Part shown: piece after piece, positions 46,629 through 57,567 of the stretch | Position numbering within the stretch: the first letter of the stretch is position 1 | Layout of the letters: every line of letters begins with the position of its first letter | NCBI GenBank assembly: GCA_030765065.1 | Contig: CM060975.1 | Location: 161,172,993 to 161,236,992, forward strand | Direction of reading: 5' to 3' | Source of the DNA: Deroplatys truncata | Lineage: Eukaryota > Arthropoda > Insecta > Mantodea > Mantidae | Length of the DNA stretch: 64,000 nt | Translations under genes and position numbers: made by a program | Notes under the pieces: generated by a model | What the model was told of the DNA's origin: nothing | Databases searched by the model: none | Seen by the model: the letters and a program-made list of their open reading frames with translations, nothing else

Positions 46629-47525
46629 CACAATAGTGGATGAGTATATACAATCAGACAAAACATTCAATGCCATGCCTGGGATTCAAACCAGCAATCT
46701 TTAACTTGCCATACCACTGCTCTGCCATCTAAGACTTTCTCTACTCACAGTAAGCTATTTTCATAAGTATTCTACAAATGATTCATCATATATCGTGATC
46801 AACTTCATGTTTATCATGTGTGTTAACTTAAAAGGCTTCAATACATTTAAAAAATATTAAATGCCCATTACTTCAAAACCTTTGATTTTTGCACAAAAAC
46901 AACACGATCATTTAAATGCCTATACATTTCTTATAATATCCTGCAACTTAATTACTACTGCACAATGTATCTTTAAGGGAAGGATTTTGTATCATCAAAA
47001 TTGCTACAAAGTTTAAATGGTAGAAAACAGACACGAAAGATTGGAACCACTTTGGAATTTCAAAGCCTCAGAACACATACTGAAGCTGCTAATTTCACTC
47101 AAAACAAACACTTCAGTTATTCTTGGAAACAAATGCTTTTGAGCATCTGTAATAACAGATTACAAGGACATTGTCAAAAAAGCTACCAGAATTTCTATTT
47201 TCATACACCATGCCCAGTTCAAAAAAGGACATAGTGGCAGTTAGATAAAAATGCCCAAAAGAGGGTGAATTACTAAAATATATGTGAATGATATCAAATA
47301 TCTTTCTTCCTTCTGTATTAGAAAATTTCATTTGGGCACTGTCTTAAAAGAATTATAGTATCATTGGCATGCTATCCTTGACAGTTAGTGTGTCAGTCCA
47401 CCAATAATCCTACATTTTTTAATTATACAAGAGTATCACTCGCATGATCTGCATCTATGTGTTTGAATATTAGCACAGTAACATGCTAATTAATTTGCAT
47501 TAAAGGTTGATTTTACCTTACCTAC
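46629..47525. other. No gene recognised
   Basis: AT-rich DNA; open frames of about 70 codons on both strands show no family features. Confidence 0.4.
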
Positions 47526-47611
47526 TTTTGGCTGTGATCTCCACCCATCAATTATGAAGTGCAAACACGAAAATTAATCGTATATTCCACTGTCTGGATG
47601 ACTCACAATAT
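47526..47611 (-). pseudogene. Exon-like block X1, related to X2
   Basis: On the minus strand: acceptor CTTTTCAG, then ATATTGTGAGTCATCCAGAC..., donor GTAGGTAAGG. In the frame shared with X2 it reads DIVSHPDSGIYD, stop, FSCLHFIIDGWRSQPK. It aligns base for base with the start of X2 200 bp away. Unknown protein; may be a decayed duplicate. Confidence 0.4.
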
Positions 47612-47714
47612 CTGAAAAGTAAATCAGGACAATATAAAATTCAGCAACACTAAGAAGCTCTTAAAAACTCAACCTTTCATCCAGCACTCTCATGCTGGAA
47701 ACTTAATAACATAC

Positions 47715-47810
47715 CTTCAGATTCTATGTCACCAATCGGGACTCGAACCACAACACTGGAAGGAATGTAAATCGTAGGCGTATCCCCTCTGTCTGGACGC
47801 CTCAATGTAT
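47715..47810 (-). other. Exon-like block X2 (96 bp, open, both splice signals)
   Basis: On the minus strand: acceptor ATTTTCAG, a 96-bp open stretch reading DTLRRPDRGDTPTIYIPSSV then VVRVPIGDIESEG, and donor GTATGTT. I do not recognise the protein. CpG and GC content exceed the surroundings, as for an exon. Its neighbour X1 looks like a tandem duplicate. No other exon of the same gene was identified. Confidence 0.4.
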
Positions 47811-48162
47811 CTGAAAATTAATTCGTTATATAAAAATGTTGCAACATACAGTAACCTATCAGTTTTCTACCTCATTCTACGAATATCACTGATGTTAATA
47901 GAAAATACCAATATTACAACAAATATACATTCGGACAATATCATCTTACAGTGTGCCCCACGGCGATGAATATGATGTGTTATATTGTCCAACAGATGTC
48001 ACACTATGTCATGCACTAGCTCAACACATGTCACGTATGTCATATGTTTATGCTGCCAACATATAACAAATTAATGCTGCCAAAACGAAAATTAATGCCG
48101 CGAATGCGGAAACGACCACAGAGTGTAGCCAAGGGATCTTAGAAAACCTGTGCTTTATGAAT
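47811..48162. other. No gene recognised
   Basis: Spacer leading into the minisatellite. Confidence 0.4.
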
Positions 48163-49800
48163 TAATGGAAGGTTACGCTTACGTTAGATTTTTTATTTAT
48201 GTAAGCTTTCGAAAGGTTAGGTTTAGGTTAGTTTTTTTTATATAAGCTTACGTTTCTGAATTCACGAAAGGTTAGGTTTAGGTTAGTTTTTTTTATATAA
48301 GCTTACGTTTCTGAATTCACGAAAGGTTAGGTTTAGGTTAGTTTTTTTTATATAAGCTTACGTTTCTGAATTCACGAAAGGTTAGGTTTAGGTTAGTTTT
48401 TTTATATAAGCTTACGTTTCTGAATTCACGAAAGGTTAGGTTTAGGTTAGTTTTTTTATATAAGCTTACGTTTCTGAATTCAGGAAAGGTTAGGTTTAGG
48501 TTAGTTTTTATTATATAAGCTTACGTTTCTGAATTCACGAAAGGTTAGGTTTAGGTTAGTTTTTTTATATAAGCTTACGTTTCTGAATTCACGAAAGGTT
48601 AGGTTTAGGTTAGTTTTTTTTATATAACCATAGGTTTCTGAATTACTTTTATATATATCCTTGTTTTAATTTGTTACCACTGTTTACATCAAAGCACGCG
48701 AGCGAAGCGAGCGTGCGTTCCTAATCTTACGTTTCTGATTCACGGGAAGTTAGGTTAGGTTTAGTTTTTTTATATAAACTTACGTTTCTGAATTCAGGAA
48801 AGGTTAGGTTTAGGTTAGTTTTTTTATATAAGCTTACGTTTCTGAATTCACGAAAGGTTAGGTTTAGGTTAGTTTTTTTATATAACCATAGGCTTCTGAA
48901 TTACCTTTATATATATCCTTGTTTTAATTTTTTACCACTGTTTACATCAAAGCACGCGAGCGAAGCGAGCGTGCGTTCCTAAACTTACGTTTCTGATTCA
49001 CGGGAGGTTAGGTAAGGTTAGGTTTAGTTTTTTTTTATATCAGCTTACGTTAATGGATTCACGGAAGGTTAGGTTTAGGTTAGTTTTTTTTATATAAGCT
49101 TATGTTTCTGAATTCACGAAAGGTTAGGTTTAGGTTAGTTTTTTTTATATAAGCTTACGTTTCTGAATTCACGAAAGGTTAGGTTTAGGTTAGTTTTTTT
49201 ATATAAGCTTATGTTTCTGAATTCACGAAAGGTTAAGGTTAGGTTTAGGTTAGTTTTTTTATATAAGCATAGGTTTCTGAATTACCTTTATATATATATA
49301 TATATATATATATATCCTTGTTTTAATTTGTTACCATTGGTTACATCAAAGCACGCGAGCGAAGCGAGCGTGCGTTCCTAAGCTTACGTTTCTAATTCAC
49401 GGGAGGTTAGGTTTAGTTTTTTTTTATATAAGCTTACGTTTATGGATTCACGGAAGGTTAGGTTTAGGTTAGGTTTTTTTTATATAAGCTTACGTTTATG
49501 GATTCACGGAAGGTTAGGTTTAGGTTAGGTTTTTTTATATAAGCTTACGTTTGAATTCACTAAAGGTTGGTTTTTTTATATAAGCTTACGTTTCTGAATT
49601 CATGAAAGGTTAGGTTTAGGTTAGTTTTTTTTATATAAGCTTACATTTATGGATTCACGGAAGGTTAGGTTTAGGTTAGTTTTTTTATATAAGCTTACGT
49701 TTCTGAGTTCACGAAAGGTTAGATTTAGGTTAGTTTTTTTATATAAGCTTACGTTTCTCAATTCACGAAAAGTTAGGTTTAGGTTAGTTTTTTTTTTTTA
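48163..49800 (+). repeat. TTAGG-bearing minisatellite, 54-55-bp units, about 1.6 kb
   Basis: Regular units of AAGCTTACGTTTCTGAATTC, ACGAAAGGTTAGGTTTAGG, TTAGT8ATAT; starts at 48247, 48302, 48357, 48411 and so on, differing mostly in T-run length. Three longer units (near 48625-48725, 48889-48985 and 49268-49383) carry TTTACATCAAAGCACGCGAG and CGAAGCGAGCGTGCGTTCC, a GC-rich imperfect palindrome. Each unit holds TTAGG, TTTAGG and TTAG in a row. Same family as 27669-28150 and the core of 46234-46628. Confidence 0.95.
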
Positions 49801-50039
49801 TATAAGCATAGCACGTGTTGAGTTAGAATGCTAAAGACAGTATTCTCACATCCCGTGCAAACCATTTTGCTTTATATTAAATACGCACTGTTAATTTGCA
49901 CGCGTTGCGTTTCAACAAAATCGCAGAACAACAACAACAAATAGCGGTAACAACGGCGCATCGCATTTTTAGCCGATTTCACATTTTTATTTACGTTGGC
50001 AGTACCCAATTTGCATGTAATTTTTTGCAAAATGGCTAC
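49801..50039. other. No gene recognised
   Basis: Ordinary spacer following the minisatellite. Confidence 0.35.
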
Positions 50040-50240
50040 GTTTGTTTACTTCCTGACGCGATTTTCCTATATAACTAAAATACCTTAAACGGGCGGGCAG
50101 GCGGGCGAAAACTTCCAGCTATAAAAATCCAAGATGGTCCCTTTCTTCGTGCCTCTGCCATTTAGTTCGTTACGAACGTCCAAACTTGAAACAGCCAATC
50201 AGAAAATTCGCCTTTCCCGCAAAAGTACAACTAGTGACAC
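50040..50240 (+). promoter_or_regulatory. GC-rich patch with TATA-, CCAAT- and CCATCTTG-like words
   Basis: Within 200 bp lie GGGCGGGCAGGCGGGCG (50091), TATAAAAA (50120), AAGATGG (50131, reverse of CCATCTT) and GCCAATCAG (50195). The combination is promoter-like and recalls the words repeated at 9190-10520, but no gene or transcript can be attached. Could be a fragment of a retroelement 5' region. Confidence 0.25.
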
Positions 50241-51276
50241 ACCGTGTCCATGTGGGGAGTTAGTGCCCTCGGTTTCCACTTAGCCAATCCAACTATCACC
50301 CCTGTGGTAACTACCAGCAATGTGAGCATTGGATAACACAATTTTTCATAGTGTTAGTTCTGATCCAGATGACTACCAACATTGTGATCGACTCATGTTT
50401 CCGTTATTTATCACTAGGTTCCATTTCTGTTAGTTTTGTTATTCTATGTGTGATGCTAAGTACCAAACCCCAAAGTACTCCATTCTACTGGTTAAACATC
50501 CAGATAACACAAAAACAAATGCACTCGAAATACCCAGTCCTTTAGAAATTCTTGAATGAAGATGGCTAGATGAACTCAGAAAATTAATTGAGCAGGATAT
50601 GAGAATAATGAACATCCAACATGTGTCATAAGTTTTCTCCATATTAAAAAACAGTATCACAGACACTTTCTCAGGAATCGATCAAGTATCTAGTTGGTAT
50701 AAGGCTGTACTTGACAGTTCACATTAAGTTGATTATACTGTTGTTGTAATGGTGCCAATGCTGCCAATACATTACAGCTGATAATGCTGCTTTTTGAAAG
50801 ATTGACAAGGTAATGGGCAATATATTTGGTGCTGGTGAAAATTAGACTGCACATTTGCTAAAAGTTTCTGAGATTCAACCCACCAAGTTAACAATCATGC
50901 ATTCCATAACCTTAGGAACAAAACTAGACAGAAAAATTGAATGATAGCGGAAGGTTGGCAATCCTTCACAAATTTCTATATAGGGATGATGATGGCTTCA
51001 CACCAAAATGAGGGAAATCGAATATCATACAATATCAATACAGGAAACTTGAGCAATTTAACACCATTTAGCACAGTGGTCTGGAGAACAACACAGCTGA
51101 TTCAACTAAATGGAAGTTTGGCTGTCACATACATCATGATTTATATTAAAAGTGGGATAAATATATAAATGTATGCATTTTCTTTTGAATGCAGGCCACA
51201 AGCAAGGATAGAAGCCTTTATATTTTAAGTGCAGATTGAGTTAAGCTTTACAGATCAAACAATGTAATTTTTAATA
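50241..51276. other. No gene recognised
   Basis: AT-rich DNA with no recognised exon or transposon. Confidence 0.4.
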
Positions 51277-53440
51277 TGAGGTGTGGTAATAAAGAAACAT
51301 GCTTTTAACACTCTTCAAAAAAAAAAAATCACTAATGACAACGTTATCCCCTTCAATGCAGTCCCCTTCCCAGACCCTAAACTGCTCCATGCACAATTTT
51401 CACTGCCAAAAACAGTGCTGCAGGTCATTTTGTGTCATATGTTCAACAGCTGCACACTTTTGCTTTCATTGTGTCCTTGGACTCGAAATTGGTTCCTTTA
51501 AGCAAAGACCTGACTTGCAGTAAGAGAAAAAAGTCACATGGTGCTAGGTCCAGCGCATATGGTGGGTGTTTCATCACTAGAATGTCGTTTTTCAGCAAAT
51601 AACTCTTCACAGATAGTGCATTGTGGGCTGGGGCTTTGTTCTGCTGGAGGATCCATGAGGCATTCGTCCGCAAGTCTAGACTCCATTGCTGCACATGTTC
51701 ATGGAGGATCTTCGAAATATTTTTATAATAAACCTGATTGAGTGCTTGCAGGTCAGACTGTCAATCAATATAGATAACCCTCCAGATACTGAGAAATAAA
51801 CCAAACATAATTGCTTTGAATTTTGATTTCCTCGTGTGTGCTTTCTTCTCCCTGGGGGATTGGGAGCTCTTCCAATGCATGGATTGTCACTTAGTCTTGT
51901 ATTATATTGGAAAATCCAAGTTTTGTCATCTGTAATTACATTTTTGAAGAAATCGGATTTATTTTCAGTTCTTTCAAGAATGTCAACACCGCAATTCACT
52001 GGATTTGCACACTTTTGCATGGGCATGAGGGTTTTTGACACCCAGATAGTCATGAAAAATCTATCTAACGCTTTCCTTAGAGTTGGCAAGTTCAGCAACT
52101 TGATGCAGTAATTTGTATCACAAATTACTTAAATGTAAATAATGATTGTAATATGAATATGCATTTTTATGTGACATTGATTTCAGATGTTTATTGATTG
52201 TAAATATTGTTGAGAAGTAAGTTTATACGGCCTTACTGAAACTGTCAATAATAGCGCAATAATGCAGCGAAGGGGGGTGAGCTGTTTATCATTATTGGAA
52301 ACGAGGAAGTTACGTAATGTTGGCGCGTTTTCGGTAGAAACTTCTGGAATGTTTTCTCCCTAAAGCATATGTATTCATAATTTTCATTGGATATTAAGAT
52401 TGACGCTAATGTTGGCGCATTTTATTAGCCAATAGTAGTTCAGTTATAATCTTTAGGCGTATCTGGATGAAGGCGTATAAATAGGGTAGGTTAGAGGTAG
52501 CTTGCGTGCAGTTCATCAAAAATCTGTGTACACTACACGTCGTCTTCAGTCAGTCAGTTCGTCGAAAGTATTAGTTCGTCATACATCGGATATAGATTCA
52601 CAAGTTACGCGTAGCAGAATTATGAAAGATCTAAAATATGGTAAAGTTAATTATACAAAAGGTTGAAGTATGTTGATTAAAAGTGATCAGTAAGAAGTTA
52701 TTATAACAGTTTCAGTTTGGCGAGTATCTAGATCAATATGTAAAAGTGATAGTGAACGTGTTCGACAATAAAAGTTATAAAACAAATTTCTTCATCAGTG
52801 TTCTTTTTGGATAAAAGATTCCTTTCCGTTTACACAACCCTGATCAAGACACATGTTCGACCCAAGATAAGATAATAGCTAGCCGGAGGACAGTAAACAA
52901 AACTTAAAATTCTTTCAAACACTGATACTAGGTACCACAAATTGCTAACACTATATGGAGCTACAAACCGAACAAATGAATGACGTCACAAGATGGCTTC
53001 AACACACGTGATGTAAACAACCATTATAAGTAATACCGTCGCAAATTGGCTATCACAACGTGGGGCTACAATTAATGTTAAATGATATAACATTAACATA
53101 AAACCGCATCAAACTGCTCAAATTCTCAATCATTGGTCTCCTCAAATACTTTTAGCAACTTTCTCCACATTCCCTTTAGGTTTCATAGTGGAAGGATGGC
53201 CTGATTCTGGATCGCCCCAATGTTCCCTTCCCTTCTTATATTTCTTAAACTCAAAAACCTGCAAACAAGATAGACAATGATCACAAACTTTTGTCAACAA
53301 TTTGTAACTTCCTGTGGCAGTTTTTCCGAATGTTTATTTTAAAACATTATTCTACTTTAGCACTAAACATTATTCTGATGGAGCCCAGTCACATGATCAG
53401 CTTCTAACACTGGTCATGGCCAGACTAACATAGACATAGC
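51277..53440 (-). mobile_element. Mariner transposon interrupted by an LTR
   Basis: The left end TGAGGTGTGGTAATAAAGAAAC follows a TA (51275-51276) and matches the end of the derivative at 35900. The minus strand reads, from the top: N-terminal helix-turn-helix remnants near 53340-53150 (KVCDHCLSCLQVFEFKKYKK, MKPKGNVEKVAKS), then, beyond the LTR, QVAELANSKESV near 52090, NVITDDKTWIFQYN near 51930 (first Asp), WILQQNKAPAHNALS near 51650 (family HQDNAPAH, so the second Asp is lost to Asn/Lys), YALDLAPCDFFLL near 51570 and GTNFESKDTMKAKV near 51470. Stops and frameshifts throughout. The right TIR was not found. Confidence 0.85.
52101..53066 (+). mobile_element. Gypsy-like LTR with PBS-like end, inserted in the mariner
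   Basis: TGATGCAGTAATTTGTATCA at 52101 to CCGTCGCA at 53043, then AATTGGCTATCACAACGTGG, the PBS-like signature. It matches the LTRs at 56547/59687 at roughly 85-90% by eye, with TATAAATAG at 52477 and AATAAAAG near 52768. Clean target duplications are not visible and 40-50 bp of other DNA follows before mariner sequence resumes, so it is an LTR plus a sliver of leader, not a simple solo LTR. Confidence 0.82.
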
Positions 53441-54084
53441 AGCACAATAAGGACATATTGGTGCATCAGAACAAAGTTGCAGTATGTGCCCAAACTTTTG
53501 GCAGCATAGCAATGCATAAGGGATAAACCACAGGGCACTCGATAACTTCGTGGGTTTGTCGATGTTGGTTGTTTCAACTAATATATAAAAGAAGTAACAG
53601 GGCTAAATCTTCTGGTCTGTGACACTCTGTGAGCACTGACTACAGGCTCCATTTCTAAGAATATCTCAGAGAAGTTAACCTCCACCCATTGCTACTCCAC
53701 AGGTATGGCCAACTTTATGCCCCTACCACTGGAATAATTGCCAATGACTCCCCACTTTAGACCCATGGTCTCATGTATTTAAGGGATTGCAGTTGATTAC
53801 ATCAAGTCCCAAACAGCAGTAGGTAATGTGTTAGGTCTCCCTCCCTCTCTGGTGCATCACAGTGACACACAGTCATAGAGTTACCAAGGGGGCCTGGGTT
53901 CCTTTAGAGCTACAGGAATGTACATCACTATGGAACAGCTCTGCACCTAGTGTCTGCTAAAAGGGATAGCGAGGAGGGAGAATTAAACCTTCACTCTAGA
54001 AACCTGCAGAGAACACATAAGGTGGAAGTTGTGCTGAAAACCATGGAGGCAGTAAAGGTCCCTGTTGGTGAGACAGGAGTTAAT
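53441..54084. other. No recognised gene
   Basis: Moderate GC content; contains the first 45 codons of the open frame that runs into the LINE, but those residues do not match the LINE family. May be another unclassified repeat. Confidence 0.35.
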
Positions 54085-55620
54085 AATGAATTTTCAAAGA
54101 TATTGGAAAAAATAATGTATAGAAGACTTGTATCGTTTATTGGAAAAAATAATATAATTACTAACTCACAGCATGGATTCCGACAAGAAAAATCAACAGA
54201 GACTGCGATATATTCTTTCCTAAATAGTGTTATAACTGCTTTAGATAATAAAGATAAAGCAATTGGCATATTTCTAGACTTAACTAAAGCTTTCGATACT
54301 ATTAACCATAAAATTTTGCTAACAAAATTATTTGACTTTGGTATAAGAGGATCAGCATATTCTTGGTTTGAATCTTACCTTACAAACCGTAAGCAAATAA
54401 CAGAGATTACAGATGAAAATGCTAACACTAATGCACTTTTGGCAGTTAGATCTAATGCACTTGATATAACTTATGGAGTACCACAAGGCTCTATACTAGG
54501 ACCATTTTTATTTATCTTGTATATAAACGACTTAACAAATAACATACAAGCTCATAACATTGTTCTATTTGCAGATGATACTAATTTACTAATAACAGAA
54601 AAGAGTAATGAAATGTTAAATAATTCACTAAACCAGGCCAGTAAAGATCTGGTATATTGGTTAGATAATAACAACCTGGTTTTAAATACTGTCAAAACTG
54701 TTTGGCTTAAATTTCATATTACTGATAGTGCAAACAATAATTATAACATCCCTGAAGTAAAATTAAATAATAAATTAATCTCATATAAAAATGAGACAAA
54801 CTTTTTGGGCTTGTGGATACAGAATAACTTGAAATGGAAAACTCATATAAAACATCTAATAACCAAACTAAGCAGGAATATATATGCCTTAAGAATTTTA
54901 AGTCAAAATGTCAGTGTCCATGTGCTGTTAACAACCTATTATGCACATATACATTCAATAATTAAATATGGTATCATATTTTGGGGAAACTCACCAGAAA
55001 CTAAGGATGTATTTATCAAACAAAAACAAGCCATACGAATTATATGTGGTGAAAAAATGTTATGCTCATGTAAACCACTATTCAGAAAGCTTGGCATACT
55101 TACTTTGGCATGTTCTTATATATTAGAAACAGTCTTATTTGTAAAAAGAAATAAATTTAATGTTCAAAATAATGACAATGTCCATAGTCATTACACTAGA
55201 CATAATAAGGATATACACTTAACCTCTGTCAGAACTACAATATGTAAGAATGCAGTACTGCACTCCAGTATAAGGAATTATAATTCCCTACCTAATGCCA
55301 TTAAAGATATAAATAATTATAATGTGTTTAAAACTAGAACAAAGGCTTTCTTGCAGGAACACTGCTTCTACACCGTAAAGGAATATTTACAGTTTAATAA
55401 ATCTTTGTTTGCATAAGACATTGTACTAATCCGTTAAGTTATCTAGTAGTATGTCATTCAATTTATAAATATATCTATTGTATATCATAATTGAACTTAA
55501 ATCATATATAACTTTATTGTAATGTAATATATAAATTTAACTATTGACGTATCCTATATCAATGTACTATGTACTGAATTGATGTTAAAGGATTAATAAA
55601 ATTGAATTGAATTGAATCTA
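54085..55620 (+). mobile_element. 5'-truncated CR1/jockey-type LINE with an intact RT core
   Basis: A single open frame (53950-55416, 488 codons; LINE homology starts near codon 46 at FSKILEKIM). Palm motifs in order: GFRQEKSTETAI, IFLDLTKAFDTINH (Asp near residue 110), YGVPQGSILGPFLFILYIND, and VLFADDTNLL (Asp209-Asp210), all with catalytic residues present. Then FLGLWIQNNLKWKTHI, KYGIIFWGNSP and the C-terminal HSHYTRHNKDIH...NYNSLP. Endonuclease and the first RT fingers are missing, the normal result of incomplete target-primed reverse transcription. The tail ends in an ATTGA microsatellite at 55600-55618 rather than poly(A). It cannot move by itself, but the intact frame means it is young. 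Confidence 0.88.
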
Positions 55621-55943
55621 TGAAAATAATAACCCTTAACAGAAGAGAATGTTAAGGGTAGGGATGTGCCGATTACAAATGGTGATGGAGGATGACAATG
55701 GTGAGGTGCAACTAAAGAGTGCATGTGCATCATGTAAGTATACATGTAGGTACATGTATATTTATGTACATATATGTATCTTAGTGGCAAATGTTGCTTA
55801 AAATATAGGTTTAATTTTTAAAATGCTAAGTTTTAAGTTACTATAACCTACCATCTTTACTGAAAAAAAGAAATAGTGAAGGCATTTGTACATCGAGGCA
55901 GAAAAATAAAAGACAGATAAAAGTTACTGTAAAATACACCTAC
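55621..55943. other. No gene recognised
   Basis: Includes TACATGTA-type alternating repeats near 55735-55780. Confidence 0.4.
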
Positions 55944-56090
55944 CTAAGGAATAACTCCAGAACATAAAACATTGCATAAAAATATATCTGCATAGCCTGT
56001 GAAAGACTCAACACCTTCTTGTATAGGAGCTGCTCCAAAATCATTAAGACCAATCACAGGGGCACCAACAAGCATAACTTGATCCATAAT
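55944..56090 (-). pseudogene. PCCB: PCCB-like exon (IMDQ...GYADIF), ends in a stop at the splice junction
   Basis: The minus strand reads [20 protein letters not shown], then [20 protein letters not shown] and VLCSGVIP, stop, matching PCCB IMD.A...GAP.IGLNDSGGARIQEGV.SL.GYADIF..NV..SGVIPQ. Exactly 49 codons in phase 0, with acceptor TTTTCAG and donor GTAGGT. The last codon before the donor is TAG (55944-55946) where Gln is expected. The near-invariant SGGAR loop of acyl-CoA carboxyltransferases is FGAAP here, which would by itself disable the active site. Next exon in transcript order should precede 43175; it was not found. Confidence 0.92.
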
Positions 56091-56542
56091 CTGAAAATCA
56101 GAAATGCTCATTTGTTATAATAAATTCTAGAAAATAAAATCATGCTGAAAGTCATTTTTAGTTGAAACTGTCTGTTTAGCTATACTGTAGACATTTTCAG
56201 TATAATTCAATCTTCATCAGGAATTTGACTGTTAAGAGGATTCTCATGTATTGCAACCTGCTCAGATAAAGGGGAGAGAGGACTGGAGAAGAAGAGAGCT
56301 CAGAACTGCTTGAAATTCAAAGCACCTCTGGTTTTAATTGTTTTCCTAAGAATTGTTCTGTTATTCGTTCCAAATTTTCTTCATTAATTCTGGACAGCCC
56401 CAAAAATGTTGTCATAATCTTAATGCATACTTTGTAGAATCAGGAAACATATAGCTGTTTTATAAATGCAGCCATCTTACACAAATCTTAAATGACAATG
56501 AAATATTTAAGCATGTCTGACTCACCAACCTTTTAAAGGGAT
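56091..56542. other. Intron-like DNA, no gene
   Basis: No feature recognised between the PCCB-like exon and the target duplication of the LTR element. Confidence 0.4.
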
Positions 56543-56546
56543 ATTG

Positions 56547-57544
56547 TGATACGGTAATTTGTATCACAAATTACTTAAATGTAAATAATGATTGTAATAT
56601 GAATATGTATTTTTATGTGACATTGATTTCAGATGTTTATTAATTGTAATTATTATTGGTAAATAATAATATACGGCTTTACTGAAACTGTCAATAATAG
56701 CGTAATAATGCAGCGATGGGGTGAGTTGTTTATCATTACCGGGAACAAGGAAGTTACGTAATGTTCGCGCGCTTTCGGTAGAAGCTTCTGGAATGTTTCC
56801 CTAAAAGCAATATGTATTCGTGGTTTTCATTGGATATTAAAATAGACGCTAATGTTGGCGCGTTTTATTAGCCAATAGCAGTTCATTTATAATCTTTAGG
56901 CGTATCTTGATGCAGGCCTATAAATAGGGTAGGTTCGAGGTAGCTTCCCCTCAGTTCATCAAAATTTCGTGTACACTACATGTCGTCAGTCAGTCCTTCA
57001 TTTCGTCAAGTTACGCGCAGCAGAATTACGAGAATTATTATAAAGTTAATTCTACACAAAGTTGAAATACAGAGTTAAAAGTGATAAGTAAGAAGTTATT
57101 ACAAACAGTTTCAGTTTGGCGAGTATCCAGATCAATATGTAAAAGTGTTTGTGAACGTGTTCGGCAATAAAAGTTATAAAACCAATTTCTTCATTAAGTA
57201 TAATTTCTGGATAAAAGATTCCTTTCCGATTCACACCCTGCACAGAGATAAATGTTCTACCAAGATAAGATGATAGCTAGCCGGAGGACATTTAAAATAA
57301 ATTATTTCAAAACTGATACAAATTGCTACGCCAGATGGAGCTACAAACCAAACCAACGAATGACGTCACAAGATGGCTTCAACACACGTGATGTAAACAA
57401 ACCTTTGTAAGAATCTCATCGCAAATTGCCGCATCAACGTGGGGCTTAAAACATATATACAATTGTCCCGTTACAAATTGGCTCCACAACGTGAGGCTAA
57501 CAAATACACAAAAAAAACATACTACGTAAGCATTTACCGTCGCA
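56547..57544 (+). repeat. 5' LTR with TATA box, Inr-like start and poly(A) signal
   Basis: TGATACGGTAATTTG...CCGTCGCA. TATAAATA at 56919-56926 is followed about 30 bases later by TCAGTT (56951), an arthropod initiator-like word. AATAAA lies at 57166-57171. U3, R and U5 can therefore be placed roughly as 56547-56950, 56951-57190 and 57190-57544. Two additional PBS-like words lie inside U5, at 57420 and 57474. Confidence 0.9.
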
Positions 57545-57567
57545 AATTGGCACCCAGAACGTGGGGC
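57545..57567 (+). other. Primer-binding-site-like sequence
   Basis: Immediately after the LTR, AAT then TGGCACCCAGAACGTGGGGC: it starts with TGG, the complement of a tRNA 3' CCA end, at the usual distance. The priming tRNA cannot be named from sequence alone. Confidence 0.7.

Noticed and set aside
48163..49800. True chromosome end or telomere
   Set aside because: Units are 54-55 bp minisatellite repeats with only two to three telomere words each, and ordinary sequence follows on both sides.
49649..49834. Repeated open frame with SRKVRFRLVFLYKLTFL units
   Set aside because: It is the translation of the TTAGG minisatellite, present only where T-run lengths keep the frame.
15353..56090. Alternative genetic code explaining the in-frame stops
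   Set aside because: It would need TAA/TAG as Gln and TGA as Arg at once, and the changed SGGAR loop and missing codons point to pseudogene decay.
57052..57243. Identical 63-codon minus-strand frames in both LTRs (also 60192-60383)
   Set aside because: They are antisense to R/U5 of the LTR, and identity follows from LTR duplication.
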